In this document: positions 13,183 through 22,108 of the stretch, in pieces
How the letters are laid out: each line of letters starts with the position of its first letter
How positions within the stretch are numbered: position 1 is the first letter of the stretch
From: Rusavskia elegans
Taxonomy: Eukaryota; Ascomycota; Lecanoromycetes; Teloschistales; Teloschistaceae
NCBI GenBank assembly: GCA_011316305.1
Contig: SAUG01000007.1
Span: forward strand, 186,001 to 250,000
Direction of reading: 5' to 3'
Length of the DNA: 64,000 nucleotides
Program-made: the position numbers and the translations under genes
Notes under the pieces: model-generated
The model's database searches: none
What the model was told of the DNA's origin: nothing
What the model saw: the letters and a program-made list of their open reading frames with translations, nothing else

Positions 13183-13318
13183 TAATATGATCCAAGAACC
13201 TCCGGGTCTTCAGCCAGGCATCCGCATCAAGTCCGTACGTCCACCAGACATGCGCAGCACCCCACGCTCGGACATGATCGGATCGTGCATCTGCAATCCT
13301 TTCGATACGCAATGGCAT
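13166..13318 (-). CDS. Small open frame, 50 codons, unrecognised
   Basis: ATG at 13318 and TAG at 13166-13168 enclose 50 codons at the left border of the island. The translation is rich in Trp and charged residues (for example HVWWTYGLDADAWLKTRRF), which is unusual for a chance frame. It may be the 3' remnant of a larger gene whose 5' part was lost. There is no family match and no splice evidence. It is the only coding candidate between 13143 and acr2A; I see nothing else at 13319-13537. Confidence 0.25.
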   Translation of the reverse strand: MPLRIERIADARSDHVRAWGAAHVWWTYGLDADAWLKTRRFLDHIRGFQT

Positions 13319-13537
13319 CACTGAATGAACAGGCCTGTGTGATTCGCTAGAAGGACCCCACCAGCAGCCGCAATCAGAATAGAGAATGTAGTTTCACAAC
13401 CACCAATCTGGTTATTGCTCGAATCCACGTTGCACGTTCCTTCTACTCGATGTCATTAATTATCAGCGTACTAGCTTCTGGACAGGGTCTGCAGCGACAA
13501 ATGCTCATATGTAGCATAGCATAGCATGCTAAAGACC

Positions 13538-14156
13538 TCAAGATGACGACCAGACCTTAGCGTCGTATTCAATCATCCACTGGACGTACTCATCACCCGC
13601 CGTTGCCCATCCCTTCACGCCCTCAGCCAGGGCGAGACTCTTCATCTGATCATCTCCTTGGTCTGTGATGTAGTCGGCGAACCAACCAGCAGCACGATTA
13701 CCGCGTCCTTTGGAGGAAGCTAAAGTGCGCAAACATCGGTTAGTCTCAGATGAATTGAAGGAAGGCGCTTCTCGGATGCTGGTTGCTTAAAAACGGGCAG
13801 AGAGCACATACAGCAATACCATATTACTTTGCGCAAGCCTGCGTGTTTGAAGACCGTGTATAGGGTGGGCATGGTAGGGTACAGACTCTGCGCAGGAAGG
13901 TTGATCGAATCGCGAATGGTGCCACCCTAGCTCATTAGTTCTATGACAAGGAAATTGCAAGTTGGTGATCAATAAATGTTACCTCGTAGTCATTGCGACG
14001 TAGATCGACGAGAATATAGTCTCTGCTGGAGGTTTTTGCGCTTTGCTTGATCATGTCAAGAACGTCCTCCCGGCAAATAGTGGCAGGGGGTGCCGGGTAC
14101 GCAGCGTGCCATGGTGTGGGCGGACTGGCGGTGCTTGCGGTGCTTGTGGTGGCCAT
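13538..14156 (-). CDS. acr2: Arsenate reductase, Cdc25/rhodanese type (copy A)
   Basis: Predicted to reduce arsenate to arsenite in the cytosol, supplying substrate for the adjacent Acr3. Three exons (14156-13983, 13926-13812, 13719-13538) give 156 residues, usual for fungal Acr2-like proteins. The introns are 13982-13927 and 13811-13720, both GT-AG. Landmarks are VDLRRNDYE before intron 1, then GGTIRDSINLPAQSLYPT, and the catalytic loop CSSSKGR (C96 to R102, a C-X5-R) assembled across intron 2. The residue before the Cys is Tyr (WYC), whereas classical Acr2/Cdc25 enzymes have His. The start chosen is the first ATG in frame. It is transcribed divergently from ACR3 and is about half identical to copy B by eye. 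Function is inferred from family and neighbours; a general rhodanese role is the alternative. Confidence 0.85.
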
Positions 14157-14500
14157 GATTTGCAATCAACTGTGAGATTTTCAGGCGACTGCAGAGTAAT
14201 CGGGCGAACGTCGTCGTGTTTTCCAGAATTCTTAGGCAGGAGAAGTGCTCTCATGTGTAGACGCCAAGATTATTACTGGTAAGTCACTGCTGGACGGTGA
14301 TTGGCTTAGATCGAAGGTTGCTTTGCACTCTCCCTACGCATTTGCTATATATTTAGAGCCGCTATCTGATCTTTCTACCGCATTATCCAACGCATTATCC
14401 AACATCGAAGACTCTTAAAAAGAACTCACTTCATCTCGGCTCCCTCCGAAAGCCTCCCAAAGCCTCGAATACCTATGCGACCACATCTCTGACCGCGATC
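14157..14500. promoter_or_regulatory. Divergent promoter shared by acr2A and ACR3
   Basis: The 344 bp between the two start codons must hold both promoters. Visible elements are an inverted CCAAT box within TGATTGGC (14298-14305), a TATA-like TATATATTTA (14346-14355) about 146 bp before the ACR3 ATG, and a perfect 12-bp tandem repeat CGCATTATCCAA (14379-14402). A TTAC-TG-GTAA arrangement at 14274-14283 recalls bZIP (Yap-type) half-sites, but its spacing is not canonical. Arsenic-responsive control is plausible from the gene content and is not shown by the sequence. Confidence 0.6.
14379..14402 (+). repeat. Perfect 12-bp tandem duplication in the ACR3 leader region
   Basis: CGCATTATCCAA occurs twice without a gap, about 100 bp upstream of the ACR3 start codon and 24 bp after the TATA-like sequence. 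It lies where transcription could start, so it may be a duplicated factor site or part of the 5' leader. Confidence 0.8.
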
Positions 14501-15757
14501 ATGACTTTGTCGTCGATTGAAGGGTCGCAGCCCACTCATACTACACCACCCGCGCATGTCAAGGATGCCGATCTCGAACGTCTGCAGCTCGAGGAGCAAG
14601 TAGCAGTGAAGAAGGGCTCGGTGATCAAAGGACTGGGATGGCTGGACCGCTTTCTTGCCGTATGGATCCTCCTTGCCATGGTTATCGGCGTTCTCCTGGG
14701 AAACTTCGTCGAACAAACAGGGCCGGCACTTCAGAAGGGCAAGTTCGTCGGTGTCTCCATCCCCATAGCTCTGGGCTTGCTCGTCATGATGTACCCGATT
14801 CTTTGCAAAGTCCGCTATGAGACACTGCATCATCTATTTCGAACTCGCGCTCTCTGGATTCAGATTGGATTCAGTATTCTCATGAATTGGATCGTTGCTC
14901 CGCTTCTTATGGTGCGTATGTATGCCTTCTCAAGTCCAGCATTGGCTAATCCTCTGCAGCTCGGTCTTGCCTGGGCTTTCTTACCCGATCGCAGCGAATT
15001 GCGAACTGGTTTGGTTTTGGTGGGTTTAGCAAGATGCATCGCCATGGTAATCGATCCCCATTATTCGCGTGCCGCAATTGATGCTTACACTCACTAGGTG
15101 CTCATTTGGAACGGACTGGCTGGTGGTGACGAAGATTACTGCGCCATCCTAGTGGCAGTCAACTCCATCCTGCAAATGATACTCTATGCTCCGCTTGCCA
15201 TCCTTTTCATCAAGGTTATCAGCCACGAAACTGGTACCGTCGCCGTCTCCTATAAAACAGTTGCAACCAGTGTTGCAGTTTTTCTTGGTATCCCACTGGG
15301 CGCTGCAATATTAACGCGCTTCATACTGCGGAAGGCGGTCAGCCCAGAGTGGTATGAAAAAGTGTTCCTAAGGTGGCTGGCTCCATGGTCACTCATCGGC
15401 CTTCTCTACACAATCCTCGTTCTCTTTGCTTCTCAAGGTCGCCAAGTTATTCACCAAATCGTATCTGTTGTTCGAGTCGTCGCACCACTCATTGTATACT
15501 TCTTCGTTATCTTCTTCTTTACACTATTTGTATGTAACAAGCTTGGGTACGGTTACAAGTTAGGGGCGACTCAGAGCTTCACAGCTGCGAGCAACAACTT
15601 TGAGCTTGCCATCGCCGTCGCTGTTGCCACTTATGGTCCAGATAGCGATCAAGCACTTGCTGCTACTGTCGGGCCTCTCATCGAGGTACCGGTATTGATT
15701 GGGTTGGTTTATCTAGTGAGATGGATGGGTAGCAGATGGGCCTGGAAAAGGGTTTAG
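14501..15757 (+). CDS. ACR3: Arsenite efflux permease, Acr3 family
   Basis: Exports arsenite across the plasma membrane (Acr3 family, about ten membrane segments). Exons 14501-14911, 14960-15046 and 15098-15757 encode 385 residues, usual for fungal Acr3. Introns of 48 nt (14912-14959) and 51 nt (15047-15097) are GT-AG and both in phase 0. Family landmarks are MNWIVAPLLM-LGLAWAFLPD across intron 1, GLARCIAM-VLIWNGLAGG across intron 2 with the conserved Cys at residue 163, and FTAASNNFELAIA with the conserved Glu at residue 335. The N-terminal 40 residues are hydrophilic. It is divergent from acr2A and followed by the arrestin gene on the same strand. The reading frame shows no damage. An AATAAA at 15893-15898 could serve 3' end formation. 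Confidence 0.95.
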
Positions 15758-16205
15758 TTCCTGTTCCTGTTTGATTGAGTTGTGTTCGCAAGTTGAAATA
15801 GACCATGGCGGCGCATAATAACTTCAAATTTATGCTCCATCGGTATGTCTTTCGCATACGAGAAACCAAGCCTACGTGGTGTTCGCAATGGTAATAAACT
15901 GAACCTATCGAAGTCATGTCCATTACTATTTTGCGGTCTGCGAAGTAACTCAAGCCTCGATAAGATTGAATGCATCTTGATAGGCGCTACGCGTTTTCGA
16001 CGGTTCAAAAGAGAAAGGGGTAGAAATGTCTGGTGGCATTCTAGAACCTCTACGATTTACAATGCAGCGTGCCAATCAGCATTCTTCGCATGGTCACGTC
16101 CGTCTGGCGTATGATCTACATTATTAATACGTGTGCACACAGAACGTGACCTAAGCTCATGATCCAAGCTCCTGATAGGGCAGCCAATCATAAAGTTGCA
16201 GTGAC
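15758..16205. promoter_or_regulatory. ACR3 to arrestin intergenic region with two CCAATCA motifs
   Basis: No gene is supported here. It contains the probable ACR3 poly(A) signal (AATAAA near 15893) and GCCAATCA twice, at 16071-16078 and 16183-16190. The second copy lies just upstream of the arrestin start region. Open frames on both strands lack coding character. Confidence 0.5.
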
Positions 16206-17684
16206 ATGCACAACGTGCTCAAAGAATTCGGGCGTCTCTTGCACCGCACAGCGAAACAACCTTCATCTTTGGCAATGGCTAGCTCTAATGATGTTGTAGT
16301 GGATATCGATGTTCTAGCATGCAATAAATGCAGTCCGCATGGCAATGATTATGGCAGTCTGCGACCAGGCAACTCGCTCGAAGGGCAGATTCGTGTCTCA
16401 TCACCATCAGCACTAGGATTCACAGATATCGAGATTTCCTCCCAGGTTAAGTTGAGCTCCTACTCACACCCTGGGGTTGCCGCATCTGACTGGCAAACGC
16501 ACTGAAGGGCTTCAGTCTACACTCCTTCGGTCTGCTTGGGTTGGTACGATCAATGAGTTGATAGCCTACTCTCCCAACTATGATCCTTCGATTGTCACAA
16601 GATCTAATAATCTGGTGAGTGCAGCGGTCGATTTGAAAGATAAGTCTTAACGTATGTAGTTCCTCGACATCTGTTATCAAGTGAAACTCAATTCTGCTAA
16701 AGAAAGTATACGGGAAGATCGATCGATTGTGTACAGCTTCCCCTTCTTCTTCGTTGTCCCCTTCGGGACCGAAGGCCTGGATGACTCAAAGCCCCTGCTA
16801 TATCAAATTCTCCCACCAACATACCGGCCTAAAGCACTGGATTTGGACTCTATTTCTATCACCTACAAACTCTACGCCCATGTGCACTATTGCAAAGAGC
16901 AAGATACAGGCTCAGAAGTACAACAAACCGTGAACAAGATCGAGAAGGGCCAAATTGTCGACTACCTCCCGTACTCCGATGTCGAACCTCCAATCCATGT
17001 TGCTAGCTTCCCCGAAGAGTTCCTTTTGAAGACAATTTCACCGATGTGGAAATTTGCTTTTTTTGGCCGCCTTAGGGATCTCATCATGAGCACTGCCATT
17101 AGCATACTCACTTTACGAGGATCGTCCGAAATGTTTCGATTCGACTCCACGACGAGATCATCAAACTCAACCAAACAGATCTCACACAGCTAGACTGGGT
17201 ATGGGGCCCCCGCCTTGAGGGGAACGAGCCACCAAGTTTTGAAGACGCTGTGATGGATGACGCTCTAGGAAGGACGTCCATCAATCCAAACACTAGGGAC
17301 AACAGCGGATATGAGTGGAGAGCGTCTGTTTGCATACCGATTCACCCTTACAAAACCATGCTTCCAACATTCTGTGGAAGCCTTGTCTCGAGACCGTACT
17401 CTTTGATCCTGCGCTTACGAGTCGCTGGGGTACGTACTCGGAAGGCCGATATCGAGATCCCTCTCCAGGTTGTCTACCTGCGACCTTTCCAGGTTAGGCA
17501 AGACTCGATCCTTGACGAAAGGTCCAACTCTTGCATTGGTCCCGAGGGCTTACTTGCGCAGCAGGATGTACGTTTCATTCTGGATGTTTCGGAATCCACT
17601 CACATGTATAGGAATTCCCTACCTACCACGGGTGATCGTGGCGAGGCAGTCATATATGACAATGTGCTCTTCAAAAGCTTGTGA
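16206..17684 (+). CDS. Alpha-arrestin-like protein, reading frame interrupted
   Basis: Fungal arrestin-like proteins are adaptors that bring ubiquitin ligases to membrane transporters. Exon 1 is 16206-16445 (an internal ATG at 16275 is the likelier start), exon 2 16516-16614, exon 3 from 16660, with GT-AG introns. Landmarks are the N-domain LRPGNSLEGQIRV, then IVYSFPFFFVVPFGTEGL, the C-domain EWRASVCIPIHPYKTM and GSLVSRPYSLILRLRV, and a PY-like PPSFEDAV. The exon 3 frame ends at TAG 17191-17193, while the clearly homologous continuation (RLHDEIIKLNQTDLTQL) lies in the +1 frame from 17103. A frame change is therefore needed within 17103-17190, or a weak intron 16999-17102. A further in-frame intron is possible at 17493-17561. 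A role in Acr3 turnover is inference from position only. Confidence 0.65.
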
Positions 17685-18003
17685 ACGTAGTCAGGGCAAT
17701 TTTTCTGATATGAGGTGTTCTTTAGACGAGGGGTCTTGTTCGCTCAATTGTAATACAAAAGTTTACCGAGCCTTGTTCAATTCATTGGCTTACTTTTCTT
17801 TTGCGGTAAAGCGCCCGTTAGGAATGCAGCCAGTGATGTTTAGGTGCAAGCGGCCAGTGCCTGCATCCATAGGCGACCAATCAAGCGTGGCGGGTGACAT
17901 TCAAGCCCTTTCTGAAACATATTTATCTTGCAGAATAAAATGAAATCGCTTAGGCGACGAAGCTAATACCTACAACTGGCTTCTTCTTCCATCACATCAA
18001 TCC
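17685..18003. promoter_or_regulatory. Arrestin to acr2B intergenic region
   Basis: ACCAATCA occurs at 17876-17883, about 250 bp before the short start codon of acr2B, followed by a TATA-like CATATTTATC near 17920. An open frame that runs 17470-17943 is mostly a shadow of the arrestin gene and is not called. Confidence 0.45.
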
Positions 18004-18705
18004 ATGTTGTGGTTCCGTTCTTCATTGCTCCGTACTTCGCGACTTCGTTCCCCCTGCCTTCACTCCCCAACCTCCTCGTTAGCCCAGCGCGATCCACTCT
18101 TCACATATCGGTGTACCCACAACATCGCCATGAGCTGCCGATCACTACCACTCGATCCCGATTCCCCTTGGGATCCAAATTATCCCACCGCGAAGAACCA
18201 GACTCCGTCCGCGATATCTCGCGATGAAATCCTCACGATGTTGCAGCAAGGGCAAAAGCCGGGAAAAGACTTCATTCTCGTTGATCTTCGCCAGGTTGAT
18301 CATATTGTACGCAACACGAAACTGAGATATCTTGATGCGCAATGCTGACTCTATAAATAACAGGGTGGAACCATTCGCGGTTCGATCAACTTACCAGCAC
18401 AGAGTTTGTATCCCACTCTTCCTACACTCTATACGCTGTTCACGAGCGCTGAAATCAAATGCATCATATGGTACTGCGGTACGTTACAGCATCAATCGCT
18501 GTAGACGTAGAGCAACTGATGCTGCTCAGGCTCCTCACAGCATCGGGGACTTCGTGCTGCCGCTTGGATGGACGACTTTATCAAGGAACAAGGGCATCCA
18601 AGCATGAAGAGCTTCATGCTACTTGGAGGTATCAAAGGATGGGCAAATGCAGGAGCTGAGTACACAAGGCTAATGGACGACTATCAAGAGGGTGTTTGGG
18701 GTTAG
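18004..18705 (+). CDS. acr2: Arsenate reductase-like, Cdc25/rhodanese type (copy B)
   Basis: Paralogue of copy A. Exons 18004-18306, 18364-18478 and 18530-18705 with GT-AG introns at the same two positions as in copy A, showing common descent. From the ATG at 18130 the protein has 155 residues, matching copy A (156). From the in-frame ATG at 18004 it has 197, and the extra 42 residues are rich in Arg, Ser and Leu with almost no acidic residue, like a mitochondrial leader. The core is DFILVDLRQVDHI, GGTIRGSINLPAQSLYPT and the catalytic CGSSQHR (C-X5-R, formed across intron 2), preceded by Tyr rather than His. It has its own upstream region and is co-directional with ACR3 and the arrestin gene. 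It could be a second arsenate reductase or a rhodanese/phosphatase that has shifted function. Confidence 0.8.
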
Positions 18706-18890
18706 CTTAGACGTCCATCCCAGGGTTCTAGGAAGCTTGTCTCCCCTTGCCTTCTTAGCGGCGTTTGATTCTGGCTCCACGCTATGTCTCTTTTGATATT
18801 AGTATAGCGGCGTCGCGTTCTACCAGGACGTCTGTTTCGAAAATATATAATTAGAAATCTCTTTGGAAAGTTTCTATCTGAAATTGAATT
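18706..18890. other. Right border of the arsenic island
   Basis: The 3' flank of acr2B keeps balanced composition to about 18840, then turns AT-rich within 50 bp. It does not carry the inverted boundary repeat found at 13140-13182. No further gene fits here. Confidence 0.5.
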
Positions 18891-18892
18891 GA

Positions 18893-19140
18893 ATATATAT
18901 TTATTATTTAGTTATTCGAATCTTTGATATTTATCTTTTACGATTTAATACTAGAGGTACTGATCGATTAGATTACGTAATTATTTAAAATTTTCGTATT
19001 TTTATCGAAAATCTATTTGAAATTCTTAAAAGAATTTAGATTTAGATTAAAAACTTAATGAAATACTTTAATTTATTTAAATTTTAAACTAAACTATAAA
19101 ATATACTATATAATTTCTTTTATATAAAAACTTTTTTATT
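18893..19140 (-). mobile_element. tRNA-headed SINE, 3' fragment
   Basis: The minus-strand sequence corresponds to the tail half of the SINE (the TTTTACGATTTAATACTAGAG landmark in inverted form, also present at 20300, 28400 and 40040). The tRNA-like head with A and B boxes is missing. It lies directly at the right edge of the arsenic island. Boundaries are approximate. Confidence 0.6.
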
Positions 19141-19413
19141 TTATATATATTCTTTGATATTCGATTAATCGTCGATTTCGTAAACAATTTGGTATTGATA
19201 CGCGAGTGTTAGATATACGAAATAAAAGTTAATATTTTAATTTAATAAATTTAAACTAAAATAATATTTTAAATTAAATCGAATATAATTCGTAATACGT
19301 CCGTAATATAAAATTCTAAAAATGATTTAAAATATAATTGTTATAAAATATCTAAATTGTCTATAATTTTGTTAATATAGATAAATTAAATATCAATATT
19401 AATTGATTAATAC

Positions 19414-19836
19414 TAGACTGGCCGTCGGATCGGATTTCGAATCTAGATTAGCTAATTCGATCCGATAGATTTTTAGGTCGGATTTTATAATCTAATCCCA
19501 CCCGAATAATCTACTAAATCTATACAATTCGTATAACTCTAGTATAAAAATTTATACGAATATTTTTAAAAATTCTAATTAATTAACTATATTAGCTAGA
19601 AGAGTACTAGTAAAACTAAATATATTATCTAATTATATTACTATTCTAGTAATATTATTAATTATATTTATATTTTATATTACTATTAATAAAGGTTTAA
19701 TAGATTTCTATTAGATTTTCGGATTTAATTCGAAACCGACTATTTAGTAAATCGAATCGGTTCGACTTATTAAAAAATCGGATCGGATTATAGATATTTT
19801 ATACTAACGGAAACCCGTATCGAAGTAGCCAATCTA
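19414..19836 (+). mobile_element. hAT-like non-autonomous element, 423 bp
   Basis: Starts TAGACTGGCC, ends AGCCAATCTA, with 8-bp TSDs ATTAATAC (19406-19413) and ATCAATAC (19837-19844), one C/T difference. Same length as the copy at 3311-3733. Confidence 0.9.
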
Positions 19837-20588
19837 ATCAATACGCTGACGAAATCTCGTTAACCGCGGTTTATTAATATTACGAAATTTAATATCTAAT
19901 TAAATTTAGCGTTCAATTTTTTTTTATTTATATATAAAGTTCTATAGAAAGTTTAAACAATTACTATTATTTTAAATGTATTTAAAACAACTAGTAATAA
20001 TAAGTTATTTATTTAAATACAATTGGATAAAATATATTAAACGTTTATAAATATTAACTATTTCAATCGAATATATTTAACTAATAGTATTTACTGAATA
20101 ATTTCTATTTTCTATCGATTATATTTTATATAATTAGATAAAATGAAAACGAAATAGATTATAAATTATAGTTTAACTAGTTTAAATATCGTGTTATAAC
20201 TGCTATCAATGGAAGTCAAATCAAAAAAATATTTAATATTATCGAAAATCTGTAAATTCAAAATATCTATACGATTTAATCATTCGAATTTTTGATTTTA
20301 ATTTTTTACGATTTAATACTAGAGAAATCAACCGATTAATTTACGTTATTATTTTAAAAACTTAAACCTTTTTAAGATTTTCGAAGAATCTAGATCTGAA
20401 TTAAAACTTTATTAGAGAAATCGAATTCTATTAAATTTTATCAATTTGAATCTAATTCAATCAATTTATACGATTAGATCGATATAATCGACGATATAAT
20501 CTTTTTATATAAAGATTTTATATAAAATTCGATTTGATCGATAGAAAAAACTTAGATATTAGTTAGCTTTCGAGAGATTCGAATAGAT

Positions 20589-20975
20589 TTAAATCGAGTT
20601 TAGATCGGATTAAATAGATATCGATTTAATTCGAATCGAAACGGATTAGATTAGTGGCGAGTTTTATTAAAAATAAATATTTTTTAAAATAATTTCTAGA
20701 AATTCTAATATAGATGATAAATTAGTCTAATTAGTATTTCTAACTTCTATAAATATTAAGATATTAGAAAAGTCTATTTAAATTGATTTAGCGTCTATAC
20801 TAGCGCGATTACTATATATTCAATTTTATAAATATATTAAATCTATAAATATCGGTTTATAATTTAATCCGTTTATAATCTTATCCGAAGATATTTTAAT
20901 TCGAAGTAGATCGGATTAGATATTCTAGAACTCGATTCGATTCAATTCGTTTCGAAATGTATCTATTTTCGATTT
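20589..20975 (-). mobile_element. CTCGGAACG-type MITE inside a SINE, one end lost
   Basis: Internal sequence is the reverse complement of the copy at 21368-21759. The terminal 25 bp or so on the left are missing. It splits the SINE's B-box region. Boundaries are approximate. Confidence 0.6.
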
Positions 20976-21041
20976 AATTTTTAATTCCGAAAAACGTTGG
21001 ATCCGTTAGTAGCAAGTTTATTAAGCAACGTTGTTCCTGTC

Positions 21042-21201
21042 TAGACTGGCTATTTCGGACCAAAGTGGCGACCGAACTTCGCGATAAACGTGGCTAACGC
21101 GTCTAAATTACTAGTTAAAGTTAGTTTCCTCTCTAATACGATTAGAAACTCGAACTCGAGATACGAACCCGGATTCGAAACCCGATAAAACGACCAGTCT
21201 A
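21042..21201 (+). mobile_element. 160-bp hAT MITE inside a SINE
   Basis: Starts TAGACTGGCT, ends GACCAGTCTA, exactly 160 bp. TSDs TTCCTGTC (21034-21041) and TTTCTGCT (21202-21209) differ by three C/T transitions. It carries the conserved AAGTGGCGACCG and GAACCCGGATTCGAAACCC landmarks of the family. Confidence 0.9.
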
Positions 21202-21367
21202 TTTCTGCTACTGCGCTATCTAGGCCGTAAGTTCAATGTATAATAAATAATTAATCGAAGTTAATAGAGTAATAAATTAATCTAAATATTAGAATTGTAA
21301 ATAACGATAACTAATAAATTAAATACGATCTATAAAAACGCCGAATTCAAAGTTTATATATATATCT

Positions 21368-21759
21368 CGAAACGAATTGAATCGGATCGGATTTTAAAAT
21401 CTCTAATCCGATTCGAATCGGATTAGAATATAAATAGGTTTTCGCGGGTTTATTTTGTTTAAAAAATGAATTAATTAGTTAGTTCGCTAGTATAGGCGCT
21501 AAATTAGCTTATATAGATATTTTCAGTATTTATAAAACTATTAAAGTAAAAAAATATAGTTAGACTAATTTAGCGCCTATACTAGAATAATAAAAATTAA
21601 TTCTAAAAACTATTATTTTTAGTAAATCTCGATTCGAATCTAATCTATTTCGATTCGAGTCGGGTCGATATCTATATAATTCGATCCGAATCTGATTCTA
21701 ATCCGCTCGGGTCGAATTTAGATCGGGAATTTCTATATCCCGTTCCGAGTTCCAAATTC
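21368..21759 (+). mobile_element. CTCGGAACG-type MITE with internal hairpin
   Basis: Bounded by CTCGAAACG on the left and CGTTCCGAG on the right. Inside, a perfect 21-bp inverted repeat (21487-21507 and 21565-21585, core TAGGCGCTAAATTAG) could form a long hairpin with a 57-nt loop. No TSD was found for this copy; related copies have 8-bp TSDs. Non-coding. Confidence 0.75.
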
Positions 21760-22108
21760 TATTTAAAATCGTAATACTATTTTCTTTTTTTTAATTTTCG
21801 TTTCGAAAACGAAATCTTTTTTTCTAAATATATTTTTTCGTTAAATAATCGGTCGTAAAATTTTAGATACTAGAATTAACAAACCCGATTTTCTCGTAAT
21901 AGTTTTTTATTATCGATAATTTCCTTAAGATTTAGAGTATCGTTTATCATTTTTATTGAAAAAAAAATTTATAATACTAGAGATACGATATAGTATAAAG
22001 TTTAATAATCGATTTTCAATTTCTTCCAAATCGATCCTACGATATCGAAATTAAAAAAAGATAAAACAACGATAAAAATCTTTTAGATCTTTTATTAAAT
22101 TAATTATA

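Larger units (their letters stand above)
20267..21226 (-). mobile_element. tRNA-headed SINE interrupted by two MITEs
   Basis: Flanking duplications GTAAATTCAAAATAT (20252-20266) and GTAAGTTCAATGTAT (21227-21241) agree at 12 of 15 positions. The SINE body is cut by a CTCGGAACG-type MITE (about 20589-20975) and by a 160-bp hAT MITE (21042-21201). The SINE is therefore older than both. On the minus strand the tRNA-like head is at the right end. Confidence 0.75.

Noticed and set aside
14274..14283. Yap8/Yap1-type bZIP site TTAC-TG-GTAA
   Set aside because: Half-sites are present, but the two-base spacer does not match known Yap sites (TTACTAA, TTACGTAA). Kept only as a remark in the promoter entry.
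14426..14833. 135-codon open frame antisense to ACR3
   Set aside because: It lies opposite the well-supported first exon of ACR3 and has no recognisable domain, so it is a shadow frame.
17046..17119. Intron that would repair the arrestin frame
   Set aside because: The length fits the frame, but the donor (GTGGAA) and acceptor (ACGAG) contexts are poor, and it would remove residues that look conserved in arrestins (WKFAFFGRL).
17470..17943. 157-codon open frame overlapping the arrestin 3' end
   Set aside because: Its first half is the arrestin exon in another frame and the second half has no motif.
13143..18840. Starship-type giant mobile element carrying the arsenic genes
   Set aside because: Such elements can carry metal-resistance genes, but no tyrosine-recombinase captain gene or terminal repeat pair around the island is visible in this window.
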